Assembly (NCBI GenBank): GCA_914767715.1
Contig: OU612068.1
Coordinates: forward strand, 14,260,001 to 14,324,000
Direction: 5' to 3'
Origin: Membranipora membranacea
Lineage: Eukaryota; Bryozoa; Gymnolaemata; Cheilostomatida; Membraniporidae
Length of the DNA stretch: 64,000 nt
Under the pieces are notes generated by a model. The model was not told the DNA's origin. It searched no databases and was given only the letters and a program-made list of their open reading frames with translations. The position numbers and the translations under genes are program-made. Below are positions 35,301-46,700 of the stretch, one piece after another; position 1 is the first letter of the stretch, and the number at the start of each line of letters is the position of its first letter.

Positions 35301-38300
35301 GTGTATAGTATAGTTTGCCGTGTTGTCTAATCGTTGACTTTGATATGTGGATTTTGGTGCACACCATTTTATGCATTGTCTATCGTGCGTACTCTAATAT
35401 TTACCCTGGTTATCGAAGCTGTGATGAACTTTTCAGCTATTTCCCACTAAGTCCTTGATTCACGTCATTATAGCTTTGTGTTTGCTGATATGAATGATAA
35501 TCCAGAGGCCCTGCCCCTAACATGGTCCATCATTTATGGCCACAGTTCTTAATATTAACGTAATCACTGGTTAGTGCCAATCTTTTGAGGTTACTCATCG
35601 ACATCAATGACTAATAGCTCGTAAAGTGGCTCGCATATTCATTGTTATGAATTTTTGTAGGTCAAAACCTGAGTCTCCCATGTAAAGTATAATTTTCCGG
35701 GTGGTTCTGCTTAGGGCTTTTACTGTGATGATTGCACATGAGGCTAATAAACGATGGCTAATTCATTGACAATGCTATAATGACATGTTACGTCTGTGAA
35801 AGTAACCGAATCGTCAGTTTTGGAGTCAATGTCTACATTGACTAATGATAAAAGACTGCTAGGGTTGATGATTGGGAAAATTGCATTCGTGCAAGTGTAC
35901 GATGAATCATTCAAAGAAACATCAATGAAAATCTCACCCAACAACTCTCATCAACACTTCAATTTCTGATCTGCATGTAGATACAAGGGCCAATCCTTGG
36001 TATTGTCCATTGTTAACGAAAATAGTCTCTTCTTGCTAGGTGGTAATTTATTGTTACAAGTTCAGGGTGCGGCTTGCTTGTTTCACAGAACAACCTATAG
36101 AGAACAGATGCTTAGTAGTTGTTCTTTTGCTGGCTGACTGTTAATTGAAGTATGTTCATGCATTGTCTGCCGAAGAATGGCAATGATTGGTGACAGGCTC
36201 ATTTGAATTTGTCGCAAACCTTTCTGCACGATTGTTGTCATTGCACCATGAAACCATGTATATTCCTAAAGCTGAAACGTCTTATGGCAAATTGTCAGTG
36301 TTGCCTCTGTGTCTGCCAGAATGGAACAAAGTGTTGTGTTGCAAGGTGAAAATGGACAGATTGAGCCAAACACCAGTTGTTAAATGATCGTACACAATGT
36401 ACGATGTTATCGATGTCACCATTTAAGGTGATTCAAATCATTGAATGGTTTCCGACTCAAACAAATCTCAAGTGCCAAAACCTCTATTTCCGGAGGTCAG
36501 CCACCGACGATGTTGTTCAAGAGATCATTCAATCGCATTGCCATTAAAACTGACCACTACTTTCTAAGATTCTCTTCCAGTTTGATAGCGTTTGTTTGTC
36601 AACAGTTTAATGAATCATCTTGCATGTTGCAAAACTGGTAATTACATAATGACACGAGTGGTTACGATGTTGGCGCCTGTACGTTTTTTGACATCACCTT
36701 AATAAAATTCATGCTAGAGATATCTGTACTGTGATTATATGGTGATATTTCAGTGCTCACGGAGTGCACTATCATATACGGTGATGGAATGCAGACAAAA
36801 TGTAGCCACGATCTACATTACCTCCTCTAGAACATACCTAGAGATGTAAAATACTCACAAGAGGTATATAATCTTATTTTGCTCTTAAGCCCCATCCTAT
36901 AATTTGCTCAAATAATTTCTATTTCGGTATTTGACAGTTCTATTTAAAGTGTCTGCTCCTTGGTCAGAATATGCAGATTTAATAGCACAGACATTGTGTT
37001 GGTGGCAAGACATTTCCATTTAACAGAAGTGTTCATACTCATGACCTCGCCCGTTGCTGAATGGGAAATAATAATTAGTTAAAAAATGTGAGCAAAGTTC
37101 ACATTGACTCTCTAAAATACTGCACTCATCACAACAAATATGAAGTGTCCATCAAGTATCCATCAAGTATATCAATTTCTGAGTGTTTTCCAAAAAATAA
37201 TGATCTATTATTCAGTCCAATGTAAGCACTGAAACTTTTTTAAGCGGTTGATTTGCTTTCGACGCAAACAATTAATTCAATGAAACAACCTTATTTTTTG
37301 AGTCACAGTAGTGACAAAGCTTTCCGAATGATTTTAAAGATGTCATACATTAATAATCGCTGTCTGGGTCCGCTGCCAAAAAAGTGATGTCATCTTACTC
37401 CCCCACTCTACCCCATGATAATCAAAAAACATGAGCATGCAGATTCTGTTTTAAACACACAATGTGTTCATCCTGATTAAAGTAGGAAGTTTTATCATCA
37501 TATCCTTGTCACTTTTATCAAAAAAGTGTCATCTTTTGATTTCTTCCCATTTTACTTTGTGTTATTTTGTGACAGATGACATCAGTGACATTTAGCATAA
37601 CGCAAATCATAGTCTGACCAATTTATAACTCATTTGAGCCCACAGGCACAATGGACTGGTCATCAAAACAGCCTCAGATACCGCCAGAAGTGTGCTTCAA
37701 AATCGAGATAAAATACTTGATTGACAACTCACACAAAAGAGCATCATCATAGGTTTTCCTTTGACGGGATTCTCAAATACTCAAATGATTAGGTTTTGCA
37801 ATGAAGAAATTACAAGTTGCATACAATAAACGTTGCAATTTAGTTATTTTGAAATTGTGTAGAACAAAAAAAAGTTGTATAATACGGTTCCTGTTACAGG
37901 CTACTGCCCTGCCAATTTGCCATCATACTTTTATGGTGTTGTCTATCTTGATCTTTCTCATAGATTTTGTACAGTTTTCTTGGGATTCTCTCACCATCAA
38001 TTGATCAATCTAGCCAATGATTTATGTCTTTTAAAAGTTTGCCTAGCTACAGTAAGGATGCTGCAATTTGATTTTAAGCGATAGGCAGCCTATTCAAACA
38101 CTTATTGTGGTTTATATTTCCGTGTGGGAGTAAATTCAGTATCAACACCTGCAACTCAACCACCATCTGTGAGAATTTTATACCGATATTAAAAATAATG
38201 GAAACTGGTACTTTGTGTTTATATTTGATAAAAGCCTCCCCCATATGAAACTTTACCACTCATATCTGCTGTTTTAAGTGTGCTGCTGCAGATCAATCTA

Positions 38301-38780
38301 AAGGAGTGATCATGATATGCTAACTTTAGACCGCTAGGTGACTTTAGATTACGAGTTATAGATCTGACCCCTGTATTTCAATTTCCCTGAAACCACCTGC
38401 AGGTGCTGGTGTCTACAAGGCCACCAGTCTACTAGGATCTACTGCCTTATTAATTTATAAATAATTCGCCTCCCGGATATTAAAAGAAGACCACACTGTC
38501 CCAAAACGACACAACAACATGTCATGACATCATACAGTTAATTAAATTAAGAAAATCTATAGTAGTTGCGCAACAATTTGTAAGAATTTACATTTTTTTG
38601 TGCACACCTCACTGTATATCCTGTTTTACCTGTGCTTGTGTCGGAGCTTATAGCTCCAGAAGTTGATGTCGTAGAGTACTCCGGATCAATGTCTACAGAG
38701 TTCTCCGGTGACGATGTCGGAGTGTTTCCGACGCTGCCGCCATGCTTTCTCCTCCAACTCTTTAGACAACTCAGTAGCAT
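29182..38780 (-). CDS. Divergent Gs-like heterotrimeric G-protein alpha subunit, 8 coding exons plus alternative first exon
   Basis: Minus-strand exons 38630-38780 (1a) or 32027-32069 (1b), then 31670-31886, 31424-31478, 30971-31218, 30517-30843, 30005-30225, 29561-29742 and 29182-29367. Isoform 1a is 528 residues and 1b is 492; typical alpha subunits have 350-400. Isoform 1a numbering: P-loop GPGEAGKST 99-107, all-helical domain about 120-245, switch I RCRVMT with catalytic Arg248, switch [14 protein letters not shown] with Gln280, NKID 345-348 and TCAVD 496-500. Segments [32 protein letters not shown] and TCAVD are closest to Gs rather than Gi, Gq or G12. Oddities are Pro and Ala in the P-loop (family GAGESGKS), an extra stretch after ETKF, about 75 additional residues between NKID and TCAVD, and a tail ending GLQIQ. 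It should act as a GTPase coupling receptors to effectors at the plasma membrane; the effector is unknown. It could be a separate G-alpha class or a lineage-specific Gs paralogue. Confidence 0.92.
29561..29742 (-). CDS. G-alpha exon 7 (extra segment)
   Basis: Acceptor TTCATTTCAG. Encodes [20 protein letters not shown], then [10 protein letters not shown] ... [15 protein letters not shown], donor CTCAAG|GTAATT, phase 0. The second half may correspond to the helix before the last beta strand in normal alpha subunits; the first half is additional. Confidence 0.88.
30005..30225 (-). CDS. G-alpha exon 6 (NKID motif and start of the extra segment)
   Basis: Acceptor CTTTTACAG. Encodes [20 protein letters not shown], then unfamiliar sequence rich in charged residues ([14 protein letters not shown] ... 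KSFRVT). The donor ACAG|GTAAGC is in phase 1. The part after NKID does not align with common alpha subunits. Confidence 0.9.
30517..30843 (-). CDS. G-alpha exon 5 (switch I and switch II)
   Basis: Acceptor TTACTTGCAG. Encodes [30 protein letters not shown], an inserted [10 protein letters not shown], then [17 protein letters not shown] and [13 protein letters not shown], to VITT with a split Lys codon. Catalytic Arg and Gln of the GTPase are present, as is the switch I Thr. Confidence 0.95.
30971..31218 (-). CDS. G-alpha exon 4 (helical domain)
   Basis: Acceptor AAATTTTAG, starting AILVAMREF and running through [20 protein letters not shown] to DCAA with a split Tyr codon. The DEGV...S-EYQL block is diagnostic of G-alpha helical domains and closest to Gs. 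Confidence 0.95.
31424..31478 (-). CDS. G-alpha exon 3 (helical domain)
   Basis: A 55-base exon: acceptor GCATTTTCAG, phase 2, encoding [18 protein letters not shown], donor GTG|GTAAGT, phase 0. Too short to show as an ORF; placed by phase and by similarity to the family's helix A region. Confidence 0.85.
31670..31886 (-). CDS. G-alpha exon 2 (alpha-N helix and P-loop)
   Basis: Acceptor TTTTTGTAG, phase 1. Encodes SAMLHEN, a basic helix ([20 protein letters not shown]), [13 protein letters not shown] and [14 protein letters not shown]. The donor TTAGA|GTGAGT is in phase 2. The P-loop carries Pro and Ala where other animal alpha subunits have Ala and Ser. Confidence 0.93.
32027..32069 (-). 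CDS. G-alpha candidate alternative first exon 1b (polybasic N-terminus)
   Basis: An ATG at 32069 opens [14 protein letters not shown] and ends TCAG|GTAGGC in phase 1, exactly compatible with the exon 2 acceptor 140 bases downstream. It lacks cysteine but is amphipathic and basic. A TATATA stretch lies about 40 bases upstream of the ATG on the minus strand. The short length makes chance possible; transcript evidence is needed. Confidence 0.5.
32109..32116 (-). promoter_or_regulatory. Possible TATA box for G-alpha exon 1b
   Basis: Read on the minus strand, TTATATATC lies about 40 bases upstream of the exon 1b ATG. It is consistent with a local promoter giving a short 5' UTR. It rests on motif and position only. 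Confidence 0.3.
38630..38780 (-). CDS. G-alpha alternative first exon 1a (cysteine-containing N-terminus)
   Basis: Encodes 50 residues starting [15 protein letters not shown], followed by a Ser/Thr-rich low-complexity stretch. The donor CACAG|GTAAAA is in phase 1 and joins exon 2 to make a Gly codon. Cys5 followed by basic residues resembles the palmitoylated N-terminus of alpha subunits; there is no Gly2, so no myristoylation. Confidence 0.8.
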
Positions 38781-40280
38781 CTTTTCTTCGGATTTGTCCT
38801 GTACCTTTGTTTTCGAGTGATTCTGTGTCTGGTTTTTGTAAGTTTTAGAGATCTGTGTTGTGTCTATGCCCTCAAGTTGACAAATCTTCAGCTTTCTACT
38901 GAGGTTGGTAACTTAAATGACTGAGTCCCACATGATGTGATAAACGAGATGATTGAATCAGGATTTCAACTTGACAACGATCCTCGGGTATCGGAGGAAA
39001 TATTCTCTTTATTTCTTCGTATGATCGTGATTCAAGTGCTAGGTCAATAAGACCCGCTGATAAGGAGAATTATTGCATTGCCCATGTGTTGGTTGACATT
39101 TTATGGTTGAGATAAACCTGGATGAGATATTGTTGGAAGAATTCGTTTAGGTATTACGTTATGTCAGTTTAGGTATGGATGTAATCCTTTGTATGGCTCG
39201 AGTTGTTATTCTACCTTTGATATCAGAGTTGGTAGTTTAGAAAGGGGGGTTCAGATTTTGGCAATGACAAATATTTCAAGGAAATAGCTATGTCTTATCG
39301 CTGCAGCAAATATGTCTCAAACCTAATTAAAGCGCTGGCTATGTAAACATAACATTGGTCACCTTATTGCAATATCCGACCTAGGTTATTTTTATTAATT
39401 AAGATATAGACTTTACCATTACAAAGGGACATCAAGGAATTGTAAATTCCTTTAATAGATAACGTTTATTATTGCTCCAAATTTCAGAAATGCTGGCGGT
39501 GATACGCAATCGGATTTCATTATGTAAGAATACCACGAGTCTTGTAAAAATTCACCAACATGAAACATAATGGAAAATGTAAGATCACTGTAACATATAG
39601 TAATTCATTGGGAATTGTAATAATATGTAATAAACTATGACAAATATACTGGTGATGGTTGCGACAGCGAGTCTGTGCCTGGACGTTCTGGATTTGACAC
39701 CACAGAAAAATACCAAATGTACACCATTGTCATTTGTATATACACGGTTTCATATCATTAATGTTTTTTAAATTTGTTTTCTGTATTCATTATATCACTT
39801 TTTCTTTTGCTAACACTCTTTTTTTGATATTTTTGTTCATAGTTTGAAGTTAACCGCCAAGAGGGCCTTGCCAAGTATTTTATGTTACAGTATTTTTAAA
39901 TACGTCCCTGTTGTCAAGTACGCCTTCAATGGAATTCTATATTTAATAACAGTCCAAAAATTTGAATCAGGGCTTTTGAATCAACGTATCACAAGTGACA
40001 ATTATATGCAGAGCGTACCCAGTAGAGGTCCGAAATGATATCAATTCAAGATGGTGAGAAATTAATACAAGATGGTTCCCTGTCATTATCAACTTGGATA
40101 TGCAACCATCCATATACCATCATTAATTAATCATTAAAGGCAAAGTCTCAGCTGAAACCCATAAATAAAACCTGTGCATCGATGGCATCTCCATGGCTAC
40201 ATATTTCATACTCATGATCCATCAGAGCACACCTGTATCTTGTACACTGTTGCCACGCACTAGTAATAGTACCAACCAAG
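38781..40280. promoter_or_regulatory. Divergent promoter interval between G-alpha exon 1a and JMJD8
   Basis: The two start codons point away from each other across 1.5 kb, so this interval must hold the 5' ends of both. The JMJD8 side is a TISU promoter; no TATA box was fixed for exon 1a. Confidence 0.5.
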
Positions 40281-40288
40281 ATGGCGGC
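40277..40288 (+). promoter_or_regulatory. TISU element / YY1 site over the JMJD8 start codon
   Basis: CAAGATGGCGGC is a perfect match to the TISU consensus SAASATGGCGGC, which marks transcripts with very short 5' UTRs and binds YY1. Transcription would be expected to start some 5-30 bases upstream. Confidence 0.75.
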
Positions 40289-40705
40289 TTCCAGCAAGAT
40301 CTCAGCAAGTCTTTTACAGATTCTGATACTCTGGGTTTCTCTGGCTTCTTCTGACGAGGATACCTCAGGAGGATGGCAACCAGCCTCTGTTGAAGAATCA
40401 ATGAAGTACTACACTAATATATGCAACATTGCTAAGATTCCAATATCTGAAATGACCAGTGAGAGATTTGAGAAAGAGTACCGTAACACACCATTCATAC
40501 TGACATTTCCAAACGGTAAAAAAGATTGGGTTCAGAGTGACTTCTGGACGGTTAATAACCTTTCAGCCTCCTATGATCAATGGCAGTTCACTGCAGGAAA
40601 ATCAATAGATATTGTATACAGCGGTGGCAAAGGAGATACAAAGACAACTTTCAAGGAATTTGTCGATGAGATGAGAACCAAGAAAGTTCACGGAGGTGAT
40701 CTCAC
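40281..40705 (+). CDS. jmjd8: JMJD8 exon 1 (signal peptide, N-terminal cupin region)
   Basis: Starts MAASSKIS with a hydrophobic core, then SSDEDTSGGW, CNIAKIPIS and RFEKEYRNTPFILTF, which parallels 'F...Y....PVIL' in JMJD8. The donor CTCAC|GTGAGT is in phase 2. Confidence 0.93.
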
Positions 40706-43700
40706 GTGAGTTATTGTCCTTGATATGAAGGCTATGCTTTGACGATTTGTATGAGTTTATCTCCTATGTGGTGGAGTGAAGTCTAGATTTAGTGATGTAA
40801 CCTGCAGAGATGCCAATCACGTGCATATCAAGGCTGCAGTTGTGCTCATGATTCTTTCTCAGGTGTGTAGCTCGGTCATTCATCTAAGCCACCGGTATGT
40901 TTTTGGGTATCCAGTGGCTACCATATAGGGTCACACTAGAACCTATTTGTTGGCCCTGTTGTCTAGACCAGGCTCTCACACCCTTGACCGAGTTTAAGAA
41001 GTAGCTAAAAGTATGACTGTATTATGTAACAAGGACCAAAACCTTGATAACTCAGAACCAAACATACAAAGGGTCACAGTACTTATGTGCAGTGCACAAG
41101 TAGAATATGCACCTGGCTTTTCGTTGGTTGGAAACATCTTATCAGCTGTGTTTAAAATTAGGCCTCCATGAGTGTTGCTGCATTATTCGGCGTGTACCAT
41201 GGGCCAGTATTCTGGCAATTTCTAGAAACTGCGGCAGATAACTGATTCTCTTGTTTTCATGAATGCTATGTTGGTGCTGAGTGGTGAACTGCTAAAACTG
41301 GACAAAAACACCCAGGGAGAATAAACAAACACCAAACCACGCTCATATGCTGCTCTATGCCAAAATTAAACTGGCCTCTCCTGATTTCATCTGATCTTGC
41401 TTCAGATAGCTTAGCAGTACAGAGCGTTCAATAAACCTTGCCTGAGGGCTCTGCCAATTTACACTAATAAAGCTAAATATATGATGAAAAGTCAGTGTGA
41501 TATTTTGGAAGATAACCTTAGGGCATATAAGGCTGTATCGGTGATAACCTTGACGTGATACACCATGCTGATTGAGTACCGTCTGTGTAAACCATTGTAC
41601 TGTTAACCATGGCTGGTATCGGATATACAAGTCCTGATTCAAGACAGGCTGTTTGACAGAAGGCTGTCAGATATATCTTCGCTGCTTCCCCTTACAGACA
41701 TAACCATCATCAGCATGATGACAGTAGCTTGAGTATCTTAAACGCTTGTCTAAGCTCATACCTCAACGTTTCGGCAGCTCCCGCAAATCGATATTGGGAA
41801 TGAATTATCTGTGTTGATTATCCAGTTGCTAACAAGACCAATGTATCTATTTTTGAACTCATACAGAGTTTGGACTCATAGCTGACATCTTTCTATATAG
41901 TCTCGGCAGCGAAAGAGGTTACCAGTACTATTCACATTACGGATCTGCAGCTATTGATTCTCACAAGTTTTTAAGAAAGCAATGGGCTTCAATTCGATAC
42001 AAAAGCAGCAGAAATCCTGTATTTTTTATCAATATATCAGTTTTTTGACAGTTCGCAGGTGATCAACCCCATCAAAGTTTGCGCTAGAATTCAAGCTCTA
42101 TCTGAAATAGCCAAATAAAATGGCATGAATGAGTTTAATCTACTAAAAGCCTAAATTGTAAACCATTAAAATTTTATTTTGGTAGAATTCCAGCCTTTAT
42201 CGCAGCTCATACCCAGGCTTCTCCCTGCAAAACAATAATGAAGCTATTTTCCTCATTCCTGAGCATATTTTTAGAACAGACCCATTAAAGATGCTCGTGG
42301 CTGTAAAAAAATACGATACAATAATTAAATACAGTAGTCTCTTTTATTAATTTACAACAGGCAGTGTATTGTGAGGGGGATAGATGTTTCATTCTAAAGT
42401 TGCAAGAATAACACACTATGCCGATGATGAAGCGGTAATTGTTGTAATCGTGCAGCGCTAGCCAAAGCTTCCTCCGAAATGATACCCTTCACCTTTATCC
42501 ATTCATGAACATTTATATGAATGAACACTAAGTTCTTTTTTCATAACAACACAGGGCACTATTGAGCCTGTGTCGAAAGCATTGCAAAGTAAAACATTGT
42601 ATGCTAGAAAGTAGAAAACCTCAGCCCCTGTTCCGGGCTGTATGTAATTTCATAGCAAGACAATAGGGGTATGAGGTTTGTTTATGAGTAAATCGACACA
42701 CATACATTCATCATTAAATTGTGTCACTTTTGAGCAATATTCGCGGAAGGCGTTCCCTCAACAATGTGAAATATTTAGAAAATTTGGGCCAGTTAGGGTA
42801 CACAAACATCTCTGACCATGTGAGAGTTGACCACAATTATTTTGCGACCTCACTGTGGTCAGAAATGTGTCACTTTTCTCTCCCAGAAGGCATTGGTGTC
42901 CAGGGTCAGCGTCTTCTCCGATCATAGATTTCATAGAAACGCCACTTGTGCATTACTGACATCATGAAATCAGGAAAATGTAGGCGATCAAATCAATATA
43001 ATAAGAAATCTGGCACGTAATTTATTTTTCTTGCACTCTCTCGGTCATGTTTGTGATCCGTTTTTAGAACGAAAACAGAGCAATAAAACTGGCTAGTTTA
43101 TTTACTGTTCGCTTATTATCATGTCCACTACGAGTTCAGTCACTGATACAGCTGATAGCGAGGAGCAGCATACGGTGTCAAGTCCCCCTGGTTGATATCT
43201 AACATATTTATTAGAACCTGTATCTGTGCTTGTATGCAAACAAGGAAAAGATCAAGAAATGCCGTGTACTGTTGCATAACAGGCGGTGAGAAGGGCACCA
43301 AAATTTGGAGTAAACAAGTTCTCGCATTTCAAACGCAGCAAGTGATATATTTGGAGGATGCAGATTATGTGTCCCTGACAAATTAACAATGTGCAAGCGG
43401 AAAACATCCTCCAACGAGTTTTTTTATCAGGTAAGACCTTGCCAAAAGATTAGGTATAACTCTCATGCACTCTAGTCGATCACATGAGTGAAATGTCAAA
43501 TTATTGTCATCAAATTTACTCTCATTTTTTTCTTATACAGGTATCTATTTGACAGACATTTCTATTACAATTCCACCTTACCTGACACTATTACTCTGCC
43601 AGAGTTCCTGTCTAATAAGGTAAGTTAACTATCAGCAGCAGCCCACGTGCCTATACACGTTCCTGGCAATGCTGGTAAGTAAAAGTACCGTGAATGCACG

Positions 43701-46700
43701 TGTCCGACAAGCATCAAGCGACTGCTGATACCCAGCGGGTAAAGCGGCACCTGAATCAGCTCTAACACATGGGAGGATGTCAGGATGTGATGTAGACTAT
43801 GCCTTACAGGCTAGATACGTTCATGTTATATATGTCTGGAAACCTGTCTGAAATACTTATGATCATTGAAAATATCACGCTGTAGAAGAGGATGGTTTTG
43901 AATGAGTTGTGCATGTGGGCAGACAACTCCTATGAAGATAGTTTGCAATTTTTAAGTAATTCTAAGCAGCAAATTAGTTATCTCATACTTATGATAACTT
44001 GGTAATTTGGATGCGCTGTTTGTGGTGCAGTCACATAAGGAATGGTTTAAACTGGATTGACTGGGCACAGTGTGTCAACATTTTGGAAAATTTTGAGGGA
44101 TCCATTTATTGTTTATGTTTTTGATCGACCATGTCCTCGAGTTTGAGAGTGCTAGTGCCAAAAGCACTGGTTTAAGGAGGATGCTTAACTTTTGGCATAT
44201 TATATAATATGATCAACGAGTGGCTTTGGCTGCAGGCTCCGTTCTAGTGACGCTGAGAAGTTCAAGATCATGCAAACCAGAGTCCCCTTTGGTAGTTCAG
44301 AGTAAATTAGATAACAAAAAGAGATTCATAAAAAATCATGGTGCCCAAATCATTTCTAAGAATTGCCTCTACAAATACATGGATCAGTAGCAAATATACC
44401 CATGGGAAATGATTTACCAACTAGCATAGTGTACTCATGCACTATATGGTATGCTTCGTATATTATTATTAAAGGTATGTGGAAATTGGTAGAAGTGTTT
44501 GTCACCAAGGTTGGCAGGATGGATTTTTTTCATAATCAATGACATTAAAACAGAGAAATATCGCAAAATTTTCACCACAACGTGCCCTTTAAACACGAAA
44601 ACGTGGCATTAAAACATCCCACTGTCTCCCAGACCATCAAACTTAGTTTGCTGCTGGCGAGTTCCAGAGTCTAGCACCCGTATCGAGGAATCATTTTGAA
44701 TTATGTGATTCAATGAAAAACCAAGGCACCTATGCGCCAGGGACAATTTGAATATAGAAATTTGTTTTTGTGAAATAGGGCTCCTATACAATAGTTTGGT
44801 TGCAGTTCTTGATGTTCATCATGAATTGGCCATGATTTCTTTTGCTCACTTCCATATTACAATAAGGCGCATATCTGTACTGGATGAGGAAAAAAAAACC
44901 ACTTCCTTGCTCAGTCTTTTCTTTCCAAAAAGTGATAATGATCTCTGATGTAATAAATGTAATCCTATTATACTTATAGTTAGCATCATCAATTAAAAAA
45001 TGATCAAGCATCTTTCTGTAGCAGGAAGTTTGTAGATTTGGAAACCTCATAAGTGCACTGATTGGTCAATTTATAAAGCCAATATTTTGCCGGCTCATAT
45101 TTACCAGAAAATCTCTATACCAAATAGGGAAAAAAAGCTTTATCATAAATCAACAAATCTAATGCGATTGTCCAACAGTTTATTTTGACAGACAATTAGG
45201 CTCAACTTGATGAAATATTGAATTATCATTACAATGTTTTTGGAGAAATAAATCAGAAATTGTGTATCTAAGAGTGTCAAACTATGCAATATTACACTTT
45301 GTGTTTTAGGGCGACTCCATTTTGTTCGTCGGTGCAACCGGGACAGGTGCCACATTTCACAAACATATGCCGGCCTGGAACGGAGTTATGTTCGGTCAGA
45401 AGAGATGGTTTGTGTATCCTGTTGAGCAAACCCCACCTGGTGGTCAGTATAGAACAACTCTTTTTGTTCTTGTTTTTTTCTAAAAACTCACACTGATCAC
45501 GTGATAAACTACTGTATTTATATCTCTGAACGATGGAGAATGAATCAATTCACCTTGTAAACGTACCATCACAAGGAATTCGGTGTGACAACCAGTGTTC
45601 AGTTTTATCAATTTGGGGCAGGTAAATGTTAGGTACTGATATTGAATTGACACTTACGAGCAGTGATACACATGATAATAGTGTAGTCTCGATGAAAGTG
45701 AGCTAAAAACCTCAAATCTCAACCCTGGTCACTCGCATGATTTTACAATGCGATTCCACTTAAGAGACTCCAACAATACATATCGCCTTGTTGGGAGGGG
45801 GAGGGGAAGAAATGACATCAGCTATGTTGGCCTGTATCCTACTTATGAGTTCAAGTACTGTGTGTTAGCTGAATTGGTGTCCTCTCGGTGGTGCAGTAAT
45901 CTATTTGTTATCTCACATATATACTGCTAAAATAGATACACAAGGTCTTTTTCTTGGGTATCTCAAGACACATCCGTGAAACTCGGTCTAAGTCGGATAT
46001 TTTTGACAACTGAAATATCAACCCCCGCATCGATCTACCACAGAATTCATCAAAGGACCCTACATGTTCGACAAGTCATATGACTTTAAACACAGATGTC
46101 TGTACGCACCTGTACATCGATTGTTCAATGGCTCGCTGGATCCTCTTCAAAATTTTATAGGTCAACAGCATTATCAGCTCCTTATGACATTGCTCGAGGA
46201 CACTTAGCCCAAATGTGACAAGATAGCGTGGGAGTCGTGTTTTCATTGCTGAGGGATGCTAAGAAGATTCGGTGTAAATAATATAAATAGAATCACTGAG
46301 TAATATGAACCGTACTTGAACTCTGCCATCCGTAAACTGATAGCCCAAATATTAACTTTCCAAAAGTGATGGTTAAAATTGTTGCAGAGAGACAAATCTA
46401 AAGGAAGCAACTCTATTCATTTGTTCTAAAGTGATACAGACATAGTGGCATAGTTTTAGCCTGACAGTGCCTCATGGTGTGTCTACATTTGGTAATATGC
46501 ACATTTATCGACCTTGAATATATTCCACCATGAAGTGGAGAGTTTCTCATTGTTATGATAACTAAAAGGCTACAACCAGACTCAACCAGAACATTACATG
46601 GAAACTTTGTAGTTTTGTATTCTAGAGTATATAGCATCAATGTCGCAATATTTTCTGTGCCGGGGACCTGTTCCTTTGAACGACCCCAGCATGAAATGAT

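Larger units (their letters stand above)
31887..38629. other. G-alpha intron 1 (6.7 kb), containing alternative exon 1b
   Basis: Apart from exon 1b and its possible TATA box at the 3' end of the intron, only AT-rich sequence without coding potential is seen. Confidence 0.65.
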
